Source: Mycobacterium sp. ELW1
GTDB lineage: Bacteria; Actinomycetota; Actinomycetes; Mycobacteriales; Mycobacteriaceae
Reading direction: 5' to 3'
Length of the DNA: 64,000 nt
Assembly: GCF_008329905.1 (NCBI RefSeq)
Contig: NZ_CP032155.1
Span: 372,001 to 436,000 of the forward strand
The notes beneath the pieces are model-generated. The model was not told the DNA's origin. It searched no databases and worked only from the letters and a program-made list of their open reading frames with translations. The translations under genes and the position numbers were made by a program. Of the stretch, positions 8,414-19,500 are shown in pieces. The stretch's first letter is position 1; each line of letters starts with the position of its first letter.

Positions 8414-10249
8414 TCAGAAGGCAGCTTCGTCGAGCTCCATGATCTCGTTGTCCAGCGTCTCGACCACCTGGCGAGTGCTGGTCAGCAGCGGCAGCATGTT
8501 CTTCGCGAAGAACGACGCGACCGCGATCTTGCCCTCGTAGAACGAGCGGTCGGCACCGCTGGCACCGGCGTCGAGTGCGGCGATGGCCACTGCGGCCTGA
8601 CGCTGCAGCAACCAGCCGATGACCAGATCGCCGACGCTCATCAGGAAGCGGACCGAGGCCAGCCCCACCTTGTAGATGCTGGCGGAGTCCTCCTGCGCGG
8701 CCATCAGGTAGCCGGTCATGGAGGCGGCCATCGCCTGGACGTCCTCAAGCGCCTTGGCCAGCAGCTCGCGCTCCGACTTCAGCCGGCCATTGCCCGACTC
8801 GTTGGAGATGAACGACTCGATCTGGCCTGCCACGTGCGCCAGCGCAACACCCTTGTCGCGCACGATCTTCCGGAAGAAGAAGTCCTGCGCCTGGATGGCG
8901 GTGGTGCCCTCGTACAGCGAGTCGATCTTGGCGTCGCGGATGTACTGCTCGACCGGGTAGTCCTGCAGGAAGCCGGAGCCACCGAAGGTCTGCAGGCTCT
9001 CGGTCAGCTTGGCGTAGGCCTGCTCGGAACCGACACCCTTGACGATCGGCAGCAGCAGATCGTTGACCTTGACCGACAGTTCGGCGTCGACGCCGTGCAG
9101 AGCCGCGGCGACCTCAGCGTCCTGGTAGGTCGCGGTGAACATGTACAGCGAGCGCAGTCCCTCGGCGTAGGCCTTCTGGGTCATCAGGCTGCGGCGGACG
9201 TCTGGGTGATGGGTGATGGTGACCCGCGGCGCGGTCTTGTCGGTCATCTGGGTCAGGTCGGCACCCTGCACGCGCTCCTTGGCGTACTCCAGGGCGTTCA
9301 GGTAGCCGGTCGACAGCGTGGCAATAGCCTTGGTGCCCACCAGCATTCGCGCCATCTCGATGACATCGAACATCTGGGCGATGCCGTCGTGAACCTCGCC
9401 GACGAGCCAGCCCTTGGCCGGCACCCCGTGCTGGCCGAAGGTCAGCTCACAGGTGGTGGAGACCTTCAGGCCCATCTTGTGCTCGACGTTGGTGACGAAA
9501 GCGCCGTTGCGCTCGCCGAGCTCGCCGGTCTCGGGGTCGAAGTGGAACTTCGGCACGAAGAACAGCGACAGGCCCTTGGTGCCCGGGCCCGCGCCCTCGG
9601 GGCGGGCGAGCACCAGGTGGAAGATGTTCTCGAACATGTCGTCGGAGTCGGCCGAGGTGATGAACCGCTTCACCCCGTCGATGTGCCACGAACCGTCGTC
9701 CTGCTTGACGGCCTTGGTGCGTCCGGCGCCGACGTCGGAGCCGGCATCCGGCTCGGTGAGCACCATGGTCGAGCCCCAGCCGCGCTCGGCGGCGAGGACG
9801 GCCCACTTCTTCTGCTCATCAGTGGCCAGCTTGTAGAAGATGCTGGAAAAGCCTGCGCCACCGGCGTACATCCAGACCGCCGGGTTGGCGCCGAGCACGT
9901 GCTCGGCCAGCGCCCAGACCAAGGCGCGGGGGACCGGCGTGCCGCCGAGCTCCTCCTCGATGCCGACCTTGTCCCAGCCCGCCTCGGTCACGGCGTGAAC
10001 GGACTTCTTGAACGCCTCCGGCAACTTCACGGAGTGGGTCTCGGGATCGAAAACCGGCGGGTTGCGGTCACCTTCGACGAACGATGCGGCGACCGGGCCT
10101 TCGGCCAGCCTGCTCATTTCCTGCAGCATGTCGCGCGCCGTGTCGGCGTCTACATCGCTGTAGCTGCCCTGGCCGAGCGCCTTCTCGAGACCGAAGACCT
10201 CGAACAGGTTGAATACCTGGTCGCGCACGTTTGACTTGTAATGGCTCAT
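8414..10249 (-). CDS. fadE5: Acyl-CoA dehydrogenase FadE5
   Basis: A 611-aa FAD-dependent acyl-CoA dehydrogenase that introduces the alpha-beta double bond in acyl-CoAs. The length equals that I recall for M. tuberculosis FadE5, which is longer than ordinary ~400-aa FadEs through N- and C-terminal extensions. Visible family segments are [20 protein letters not shown] (substrate/FAD contact) and [20 protein letters not shown] with the catalytic Glu region. The upstream region holds two copies of a TTAC..GTGGGTA box and a third palindrome, so expression is probably controlled by a fatty-acid-responsive repressor. In M. tuberculosis Rv0245 follows next; here the TPP cluster intervenes. Confidence 0.95.
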   Translation of the reverse strand: MSHYKSNVRDQVFNLFEVFGLEKALGQGSYSDVDADTARDMLQEMSRLAEGPVAASFVEGDRNPPVFDPETHSVKLPEAFKKSVHAVTEAGWDKVGIEEELGGTPVPRALVWALAEHVLGANPAVWMYAGGAGFSSIFYKLATDEQKKWAVLAAERGWGSTMVLTEPDAGSDVGAGRTKAVKQDDGSWHIDGVKRFITSADSDDMFENIFHLVLARPEGAGPGTKGLSLFFVPKFHFDPETGELGERNGAFVTNVEHKMGLKVSTTCELTFGQHGVPAKGWLVGEVHDGIAQMFDVIEMARMLVGTKAIATLSTGYLNALEYAKERVQGADLTQMTDKTAPRVTITHHPDVRRSLMTQKAYAEGLRSLYMFTATYQDAEVAAALHGVDAELSVKVNDLLLPIVKGVGSEQAYAKLTESLQTFGGSGFLQDYPVEQYIRDAKIDSLYEGTTAIQAQDFFFRKIVRDKGVALAHVAGQIESFISNESGNGRLKSERELLAKALEDVQAMAASMTGYLMAAQEDSASIYKVGLASVRFLMSVGDLVIGWLLQRQAAVAIAALDAGASGADRSFYEGKIAVASFFAKNMLPLLTSTRQVVETLDNEIMELDEAAF

Positions 10250-10314
10250 GACGGCTCCTCCTCAGCGAGAATGTCATCTGAATTTGGGCTTTGTGGTTGA
10301 GTACTTCGGTCTAA

Positions 10315-10330
10315 GTTACCCACCAGTAAC
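10315..10330. promoter_or_regulatory. fadE5 operator-like site 1
   Basis: GTTAC-CCACCA-GTAAC is a 16-bp site with perfect 5-bp arms, 66 bp upstream of the fadE5 start. On the coding strand the core reads TTACTGGTGGGTAA, nearly the same as site 2 and related to the fabG4/fadA2 site. Confidence 0.6.
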
Positions 10331-10341
10331 ACTGGCTTACT

Positions 10342-10355
10342 ATACCCACGGGTAA
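10342..10355. promoter_or_regulatory. fadE5 operator-like site 2
   Basis: On the fadE5 strand it reads TTACCCGTGGGTAT, sharing 11 of 14 positions with site 1 (TTACTGGTGGGTAA). The two sites are about 26 bp apart, consistent with cooperative binding of one regulator. Confidence 0.5.
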
Positions 10356-10396
10356 TGGGAAATCAACCGCGAGTGAGCAAGTTCAGCCGACTAACC

Positions 10397-10412
10397 AACC
10401 CACCGGTCGGTT
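10397..10412. promoter_or_regulatory. TetR-type palindrome AACC-ACCGGT-GGTT
   Basis: AACCCACCGGTCGGTT is a 16-bp palindrome with one mismatched pair. It resembles generic TetR-family operators. It lies between pks and fadE5, upstream of the two TTAC boxes, and is unrelated to them in sequence. Confidence 0.45.
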
Positions 10413-10553
10413 TGGGGCATTACCGCGGCGCAAAATTCAGTATCGGCTGGCTCTTTCAGGGCCCTGAGCAGTGCGAATGCGCCGAGGCGTGACGGGCGGG
10501 CGCAACGCCGCAGCGGTGCGATCTTCGTCACACCGCCGCGGCATGGCCGCGTT

Positions 10554-13500
10554 TCATTCCTCCGACGAGGGTTCGGGAGCAGACTCCGCCGCGTCCGCAG
10601 AACCGTCCGGTGCCGGCTCGGCCGCCGGCTCGTCGGAATCGGGCAGCTGCGAGACCAGATGCTCGGCGAGCTCCCCGATGGTCGGATGGTCGAACACCGC
10701 TGTCGGGCTGATGTCGAACTTCCCGCCGAACTGACCGAACAACCGGTTACGCAGTTCGACCGCCATCAGCGAGTCCGTGCCCAGATCGAGGAATCGGCTG
10801 GATGCGGCGGGCGGTTGGGCGAGCCGCAGGAAGCCCTGCACCTCTTTCTGCAGGAACTCGGTGATGAAGCCGGCTCGCGCCGCCACCGGAAGCTCCTGCA
10901 GCTGCCGCAACAACTCGCTGTCACCGACCACTGTGCCGTCACCGCTGGGCAGCACCTGGTCCAGCAGGGGCGGACGGATGCCGGCGAGCATCTTGGCCGT
11001 CCGCTGCCAGTTCGCCTTGAGCACGGTGGCCTGCGCGGCGCCCTGCCGGATGGCCTCGCCGAGGGCGGCCAGTGCCGCCGACGGCTCGAGCGGCATCATG
11101 CCCTGGGCGCTGAGGTTGGCGACCGCGGCCGCCGAACTGGCCATGCCGCCCTGGGCCCACGGGCCGAAGTTCACGGCGGTGGCAGGTAGTCCCTGCGCCC
11201 GTCGTTGCGCGACGAGCCCGTCGAGCAGTGCGTTGGCGGTCGCGTAGTTGCCCTGTGCGGGCGAGCCCAGCACCGCCGACGCCGACGAGTACAGGATGAA
11301 GAACTCGAGATCGTCGTCCTTCGTCAACCGGTGCAGATGGTGCGCGCCATACGCCTTGGGCTCCAATGCCTTCCGGAACCGATCGAGGTCCTGCTGCGGC
11401 AGCAGGGCGTCGTCGAGCACACCGGCCAGGTGTGCCACGCCGGCCAGCGGCGGCAGCTCGGCCCGGATCCTGTCCAGCAGCTGGGCCACCTCGGACTCCT
11501 CGGCGACATCGGCCGAGAAGACGTGGATCCGGCAGTGGAACCGCTCGGTGATGGCGTCGATGGCCGCCTTGGCCTCCGCATCCGGGGTGCGTCGGCTGGT
11601 CAGCACGATGTCGCCGGCGCCGAGCTGAGCCAGGTACGACGCCGTGTGCAGGCCGAGCGCGCCCAGACCGCCGGTGACCAGATAACTCCGATCCCCGCGC
11701 GGCTGAAGCGGTTTGGGCATCTGCACCACGATCTTGCCGATGTGGCGCGCCTGCTGCATCCGCCGGAACGCGGTCCTGGCCTCGGTAAGCGGGTAGACCT
11801 CGGCGGGCACCGGGGTCCACTCGCCCTTGGCCAGGCCGTCGGCGACCTCGACCATCAGTCGCTGGATGTGGTCGGGATCGGTCATCATCGTGACGTCCAG
11901 CGCGACGATCTCGTAGTCGATATCGGGACGCAGTTCGGCCATCTGTTCGTGCGTCCAGATGTCGCGCTTGGCGATCTCGGCGAACCGGCCGCCCTTGGCC
12001 GTGGCCCGCACCGTCGCCTCGACGAAGCCCTCGCTGGTCAGCGAGTTGAGCACCACATCGACACCCTCACCGTTGGTATCGGCAAGGATCTGGTCCGCGA
12101 ATTCCGTTGTGCGCGAGTCGTAGACGTACTCGACACCCATGTCCCGCAGGGTGGCGCGCTTGTATTTGCTCGCGGTGGCGAACACGGTCGCGCCGTGCGC
12201 GCGGGCCATCTGCACCGCGGCCAGGCCTACACCGCCACTGGCGGCGTGGATGAGCACCTTGTCGCCGGGCTTGAGCTTCGCCCAGTCGAACGCGAGCCGG
12301 ACCGTCAGCGCCGCAGCGGGAATCGTCGCGGCATCCACCGCGCTGATCCCGTCCGGCACCGTGGTCAACAGTGGCGCAGGCACATTCAACCGGCTGGCGA
12401 AGGCGCCCTGCATGGACCCGAAGACTCGCTGGCCGACCTCGAATCCGGTGACCGCGGAGCCGACGTCGGTGACCACACCACACAGGTCGCCACCGATCGG
12501 GCCCGGATCGCCGGGGTAGAGGCCCAGCACGTTGAGCACGTCCCGGAAGTTGAGGCCGGCGGCCTCGATCCGGACCTGAACCTCGTTGTCCTTCGGCGGG
12601 GTCACGTCGACCTCGGTCAGGCGGAGGTTGTCGATAGCGCCGCGTTCGGTCGGCGCCAGGGCGTAGTCGTCGCTGCGCGGCATCGGCAGCTGACCGTTAC
12701 GCGCCCAGTGCAGCAGCCGCGAGACCAGGAAACGTCCCTGTCGCACTGCCATTTCCGGCTCGACGACCGGGGCGCCGAGCGCGCCGGGCAGCCAGCTCAG
12801 CGACTCATCGCCGCCGTCGGAGTCCACCAGGCGAACACGCAGGCTCGGCTGCTCGGCGATCAGGGTGCGGCCGAATCCCCACAGGGCGGACTGGACCGGA
12901 TCGACAAGCTCGCCGGGCTCGGTGGCCACCGCGCGATCGGTGACGATCCACAGCCCGTCGGCCAGCGTGCCCTTCTGCTCGGCCAGTGCGGCCTGCGCGG
13001 CCCCGAGCAGCGTGGCGACCTGCGCCTCGAGCCGGGTCGCGAGTTCCGCGGCGGAGCCGTCCTCGCCAGCGTGTCCCGAACTGCGCCAGACGATTCCGGT
13101 GACCGGCGCACCACGTTCGGCAGCCTCGGCGAATGCCCGCTGCCACGACTGCGGATCGGTCGCCTCGTCGACCGTCACCGCCCCCGGCACCTCGGTCGCC
13201 AGCGCGTCGAAACCGGCGATCAGCCAGGTGCCGTTCGCGCTCTTGCCGGTGCCGTCTTCGGCCTCGTCTGCCGTCGGGGCCGCCGCGATCTCCTGCCAGC
13301 CGAGGCTGTACAGCAGCCGGGTGGAGTCACCACCCAGTCCGCGCATCAACGCCTCGCGCGGGGCACGCTTGACGGTGAACTCGGCGATACCACCGAGCAC
13401 CCGTCCGTCCCGATCCAGGAAATCGATATCGAAGACCTGGGTTTCGTTGTTGAGGGTGTTCTCGTGCCAGCGGGCCCGGCAGTAGAACCGGCGCGGCATC

Positions 13501-16500
13501 GTCTCGGCGATCGTCACCTGCCCGTACCGCAACGGCAGGAACAGATCCGTCATCCCCTGCTCGGCAGCCAGCGTGGCGGGGAAGGCCGGGAAGGCCACAC
13601 CGGTGCACAGGTCCAGCAGGACCGGGTGGATCGGCTCGGTGCCGAGATGCTCGCCGAGTTCCTCGCCGACCGCGATGTCCCCGATCGCCTCACCCTTGCC
13701 GACCCACAATGACTTCAGCGAGGTCGACCACGTCGGGCCCCAGGCCAATTCCATGTCGTGGAAGATGTCGAACAGTTCCTGCGGACGGGTGCGATCCATC
13801 TGCTCGATCGCCTCGTCCGGGGCCACCGTTTCCGCCGGTTCCGCATCCGGGTCGATGCCGGAGAGCAGGGTGCCGTCCGAGTTCAGCGACCATTCGGCCT
13901 CCCGAACCCCGTACGGCCGGCTGTGCACCTGGAACTTCCAGCCGTCATCGACGGGGTGCAGGCTGAGCTGGACCTCGCGAGATGCCTTGTCGGGCAGGAT
14001 GATCGGTTCGTAGAAGAAAACTTCCTTCACCCGTGCCGGTGCGCCTGCGGCGGCCATGGCCATTGCCGCGTACGTCGCGCCGGGCACCACCACGGTGCCG
14101 TAGATGACGTGATGCGCCAGCCACGGTTGGGTCTTGACCGACAGCACGTTCGTGTAGACCTTGTCGCCGGAAGCCAGATCCTTCGCACTGCCCAGGATGC
14201 CCGAGAGTCGAACGCCGTCCGAACCCAAGCCTGCAATCCCGGAGGCTTTTGGCCAGTACCGGCGGCGCTGGAACGGATATGTCGGCAGCTCGAGTCGCCG
14301 GCCCGCCGTGTGGAACCTGGCCGCGAAGTCCGGTCGGTGTCCGCAGATGTACGTCGTGGCAAGCGCTTCGGTCATCTGGCGCTGGGCGTTGGCGCCCTTG
14401 CGCAGTGACACGATTGCCCGCGGCGTTGCCGAGGACTCCGGCCAGATCTGCAGTGCCGCGGCGGTCAGGATCGGTTGTGGGCCGATTTCCATCAGCACCG
14501 AGCAGCCCAGGGCAGCTACGGTGCGCACACTTTCGGTGAACTGCACCGGCTGCCGGGAATGCCGGCGCCAGTACTGCGCATTGATCGGCGTCTCGGCGGT
14601 GAGCACCGCGCCGGTCCGGTTGCAGACCAGCGGACGGGTCGGCACCGCGTAGTCGAATTGCGTTGCAAACGTCTCGAATTCGTCGAGCACCGGATCCAGC
14701 AGTTCCGAGTGGAAGGCGTGGCTGGTCTCCAGCCAGGTGCACCGGGCGCCGTCCTCGCTGCAGGCCGCGACGATCTGCTCCAGATCCTCGCCGGGACCCG
14801 ACAGCACCGTGTTGCGGCCGTTGTAGGCGCCGACCGAGACGCGCGGGAAGTTCGCCGCGGCACGCTCCACATAATCGGGGTCGGCGAACACCGCGACCAT
14901 CCGGCCGCCCTCGGGCAGGCTGCCGAACAACCGGCCCCGCTCGGCGATCAACCGGATGCCGTCTTCGAGACTGAAAACGCCTGCCACGCACGCGGCCGCG
15001 TACTGGCCGACGCTGTGGCCCAGCACCACGTCCGGTTCGACGCCCCACGACTGCCAAAGCCGGGCCAGGCCCATCTCGACGGCGAAGATCGCGGGCTGGG
15101 CGAATGATGTGTGCCGCAAGGTTTCCGCGTTCTCGCGGTCACCGGAGAACAGCACGTCGAGCAACGGGCGCGGCAGCATCGGATCGACGGCCTGCGCGCA
15201 GCGGCGCAGGGTGTCGGCGAAGACCGGCTCCGTTTCGAACAATTCCTTCGCCATACCCGGGTACTGGCTGCCCTGTCCCGGGAAGAACCACGCGGTGGTC
15301 GGCGGGTCGGTGCACTCGCCGCGGAGCACGCCCGGCCGCAACCGGTTGGCCACCAGATCGTCGAGCAGCATCTTGGCCTCGGACACGGAGTTCGCGACCA
15401 CTGCCGCCCGGTGCTCGAAGTGTGATCGTCCCGCGCCGGCGGTGTAGCTCACGTCGGCCAGCGAGGCGTCGGGATGGGCTGTCAGCCAATCGGAGTAGCG
15501 CTGTGCCAACGCGAGCAGGCCCGGCCCGGATCGCGCCGACAGCGGCAGGACACTCAGCGGCTCGCGCACCGGCTCCGGCGCGACGACCTCGACCGGTTCG
15601 TCGGCGGGATCGTCACCGAGCGCGGGCTGCGGTGCCTCTTCGATCAACACGTGGGCGTTGGTGCCGGTGAAGCCGAACGAGCTGACCCCGGCGCGCCGCG
15701 GCCTGCCGTTGGCGACCCATGGGGTGGCCTCGTCGACCACCCGCACCGGCAACGAGTCCCAGGGGATGTGCGGTGACGGGTTATGGAAGTGCAGGTTCTG
15801 CGGCAGCATTTCGTTCTGCAGCGACAGCACGACCTTGATCAGACCGGCCACACCGGCAGCGGACTCCAGGTGCCCGATGTTGGTCTTGGCCGTTCCCATC
15901 AGCAGCGGACGGATCGGATCTCGACCGGCGCCGTAGACGGCCGCGGCGGCCTGCACCTCGATCGGGTCACCCAGCGGGGTGCCGGTGCCGTGCGCTTCCA
16001 GGTAGTCGACGTCTGCGCCGCCGAGACCGGCGCGGGTCAACGCAGCGGAGATGAGGCGTTGTTGCGCACCGCCATTGGGCACCGTCAGACCGCTGGACGC
16101 ACCGTCCTGGTTGACCGCGCTGCTGCGGATGACCGCGGCGATCCGGTCGCCGTCGCGTTGCGCGTCGGACAGCCGCTTGAGCACCAGGATGCCGCACCCT
16201 TCACCGCGGACGTAGCCGTCGGCCGCCGCGTCGAAGGTCTTGCATCGGCCGTCGGGGGCCAGCATCCGGGCGCGTGACGCGGCGACGATCGACGCCGGGC
16301 TCAGCAGGACGTTGACGCCACCGGCCAGGGCCATGTCGCAGTCGCCGGAGTGCAGCGCCTGGCTGGCCTGATGGACGGCGACCAGCGACGAGCTGCACGC
16401 GGTGTCCACCGCCATCGCAGGCCCTTCCAGGCCGAGCGTGAATGCCACTCGGCCCGCGATCGCGTTGAGCGCGTTGCCGGTGATGAAGTGGGCCTCGAGG

Positions 16501-19500
16501 TTCTCCACCGATTCGCCGGACAGCAGATGTGAGTACTCGTTGGCACCCACGCCGACGAAGACACCGGTGCGGCTGCCGCGCAACGCGGACGGCGCGTAGC
16601 CGGCCCGCTCCAGGCCCTCCCACGCGATCTCCAGCATCAGACGCTGCTGCGGGTCGATCCACACCGCTTCGCGTGGCGAGATGCCGAAGAACTCCGGGTC
16701 GAAGCCGTCGACGCTTTCCAGGTAGCCGCCGCTGCGGGTGTAGATCTTGCCGGGGGTCTGCTGGTCGGGGTCGTAGTACTGGTCGACGTCGAAGCGGTCC
16801 TCGGGGATCTCCCGGATCGCGTCCACGGCGCCGGACAGCACATCCCAGTACGCATCGGCGTCGGCCGCACCCGGGAACCGGCAGGCCACCGCGATGATGG
16901 CGATCGGCTCGTCGGTCGCCGCGCCCGCCAGCGACGCCGGCGCGGCCGCACGCTGCGCACCGGCCTTCTCGTTGAGGTTGAGCACGTCGCCGAGCAGATA
17001 GTCGGCCACATCGGTCAGCCGCGGGAAGTCCATGGCGAGTGTCGCCGGAAGTTCCTTGCCGACAGCCTGTTCCAAACGGCGCCGAAGTTCGACAGCCATC
17101 AGAGAGTCCATGCCGAGGTCGAAGAATCCGGCCTCTTCGCGGACCTCCGACGCGTCGACCCGGGTCACCTCCGCGACGGTGTTGCGCAGGTACTCCAGAA
17201 CGAGCTTCTTGCGCTGCTGCACCGGTGCTGCGGTGAGCTGTTCGACCAGCCGGGTGGTGCCCGAGGCCCCGGTGGCCGCGGGCAGCGACTCCGGCACCTC
17301 GCGGGCCACCTCGGCCAGCAGCGAACGGCGGCCGGCCTGCAGGTAGATCGGCAGGAATCGGGCCCAATCCATCCGCGCCACAACGGCTTCGGCCGGACCT
17401 TGCGAACCGGCGGCGGCCATGATGTCGGCCATTCCGGCCAGTGCATCGGTGGGTGAGAGGGTGCGGATCCCGCGCCGGTCCAGCTGGGCGCGGGCGTCCT
17501 GGTCTGCCATGCCGGCCGACCACGGACCGAAATTCACGCTGGTGCCGGACACGCCGCGCTCGCGCAGTCGCCACGTCAACCCGTCGAGGAACGCGTTGGC
17601 CGCGCTGTAGGCGCTCTGGCCGTAGCTACCCCATACCGACGAGATCGACGAGGTGGACAGGAAGAAGTCCAGTTCCAGGTCAGCGGCGGCCTCACTGAGA
17701 TACCAAGCACCCCAAACTTTTCCGGAGAACACCCGATCGATCTCGGTGCTGTCGAGGGAACTCAGCGGGGTGGTGCTGTTCTCGCCCGCGGCGTGAACGA
17801 TGCCGGCCAGCGGCGGCAGCTCGGCGGCCACGGTGGCGAGCAGACGGGCGACGTCGTGCGGGTCGGCGACGTCGGCCGCGATCACCCGGACCGCGCAGCC
17901 GTGCTGTTCGCGCAGGGCGTCGATGCGGCGCTGCGCGGCCTCATCGGGGGCGCGGCGGCTGGTCAGCACCAGCTGGCGGGCGCCGTGCGCGGCCAGGTAT
18001 CCGGCGATCTCCAGCCCGATCGAGCCCAGTCCGCCGGTCACCAGATAGGTTGCCTCGGAGCGCAATTCCAGCGGGGTCGAGTTCGGTTGGCCGGTCCGGC
18101 GGACCAGCCTCGGAACGTGAACACCGCTGTCGCGCAACGCGATCTGATCCTCGCCGGGCGATGCGGTGACGACCTGCTTGATCAGCCGCGTCCACTCGTC
18201 GGCGCCGGTCCCGGACAGATCTGCCAGACCGCCCCACACCTGCGGGTACTCCAGCGCGGCGACGCGGCAGAATCCCCACAACCCGCTCTGCTCCGGCGCA
18301 ACCGTGTCCGCGTCGGTGACGCGCTGCGCGCCGTGGGTCAGTACCCAGATCGGGGTGCGCAGTTCGGCGGCGGCCGCGGCGCGGAACAGGCGCTGGGTCC
18401 CCCCGAGTACCCGGTGTTGCATCCGCAGCAGCGACCGCATCGACGACGCGCTGTCGGAGTCCAGTGCCCCGACGTGCAGGATGCGCAACGCGGGCTCGTC
18501 CTGCACCGCCGCGGTCAGTTCGGCGACCAGGCGCTCCTCGTCGGCGTCGGACACCGGCAGACCGAGGACGCGGTGCCGGTGTCCGTGTGCGGTCAGCGCA
18601 TCGACCAGCGGGCGCATGACGGCGGCGTCATCGCCGATCAGCAGCCACGCTGCGCCCTCACCGACCTCGGCCGACGAGCTGACGGCCTTCTGCCAGCGGA
18701 TCTCGTAGCGGATGTCGGCGATGGATTGTGCACTGCGCTGCCGATTGTGTTGGGCGGCAAGCTTGCTCAGCACCTCAGCGGCCGTGGTGGATCCGTCCCC
18801 GCCGAGTAGCGCGGCCAGTTCCTCGATCCGGCCATCCTGGAGTAGCTGCACTGCCTCGGTGGGGGCGGCATCGTTCGCGGTCGACTGGGACTGCTTGCTC
18901 TGATACCAGTACTGGCGATGCTGGAACGGGTAGGTCGGCAGATCGAGCTTGCGGGCCGGCTCGTGCACCAGTGCCGCGAAGTCGGGAACATGTCCGGCGA
19001 CGTAGGCACCGGCCAGCGCTTCGGTCAGCTGGCGGTGGTCCGCACCGTTACGGCGCAGCGATGCAACGGCTTTGGGTGCGGTCGCCGGGTCCGGCCAGGC
19101 CCGCAGCGCGGCGGCGGTGAGCACCGGCTGCGGCCCCACCTCGAGCAGCAGCGCGCAGCCGAGTTCGGCCAGCGTCGACACCCCCTTGGCGAACTGCACC
19201 GGCTGACGCGCGTGGCGGCGCCAGTATTGCCCGTCGAGCTTGGCGTTGCGGCCCAGTGCCGCCCCGGTCCGGTTGCACACCAGGATCCGCTGGGGTGCCG
19301 CGAATTCGAATCCGTTGGCGTAGGTCTCGAAGGCGTCCAGCGCGGGGTCGAGCAGTGACGAATGGAAAGCGTGGCTGGTGTCCAGCCAGTCGCAGCGGGC
19401 GCCCTCGTCCGACAGCTGGGCGATTGCGCGCTCCAGGTCGGTGGCCGGTCCCGACAGCACGGTGTTGGCGCCGTTGTAGGCGGCCACCGACAGGCTCGGA

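Larger units (their letters stand above)
10250..10553. promoter_or_regulatory. fadE5 promoter region between fadE5 and the pks stop
   Basis: This 304-bp gap contains no gene I can support. Nearer fadE5 it holds the two boxes listed separately (10315-10330 and 10342-10355) and a palindrome at 10397-10412. It is noticeably less GC-rich than its flanks. Because both flanking genes read leftwards, it must carry the fadE5 promoter and the end of the pks transcript. Confidence 0.6.

Noticed and set aside
11205..13712. 835-aa open frame antisense to the PKS
   Set aside because: Composition is that of a reversed coding strand; the PKS ER/KR domains occupy this DNA.
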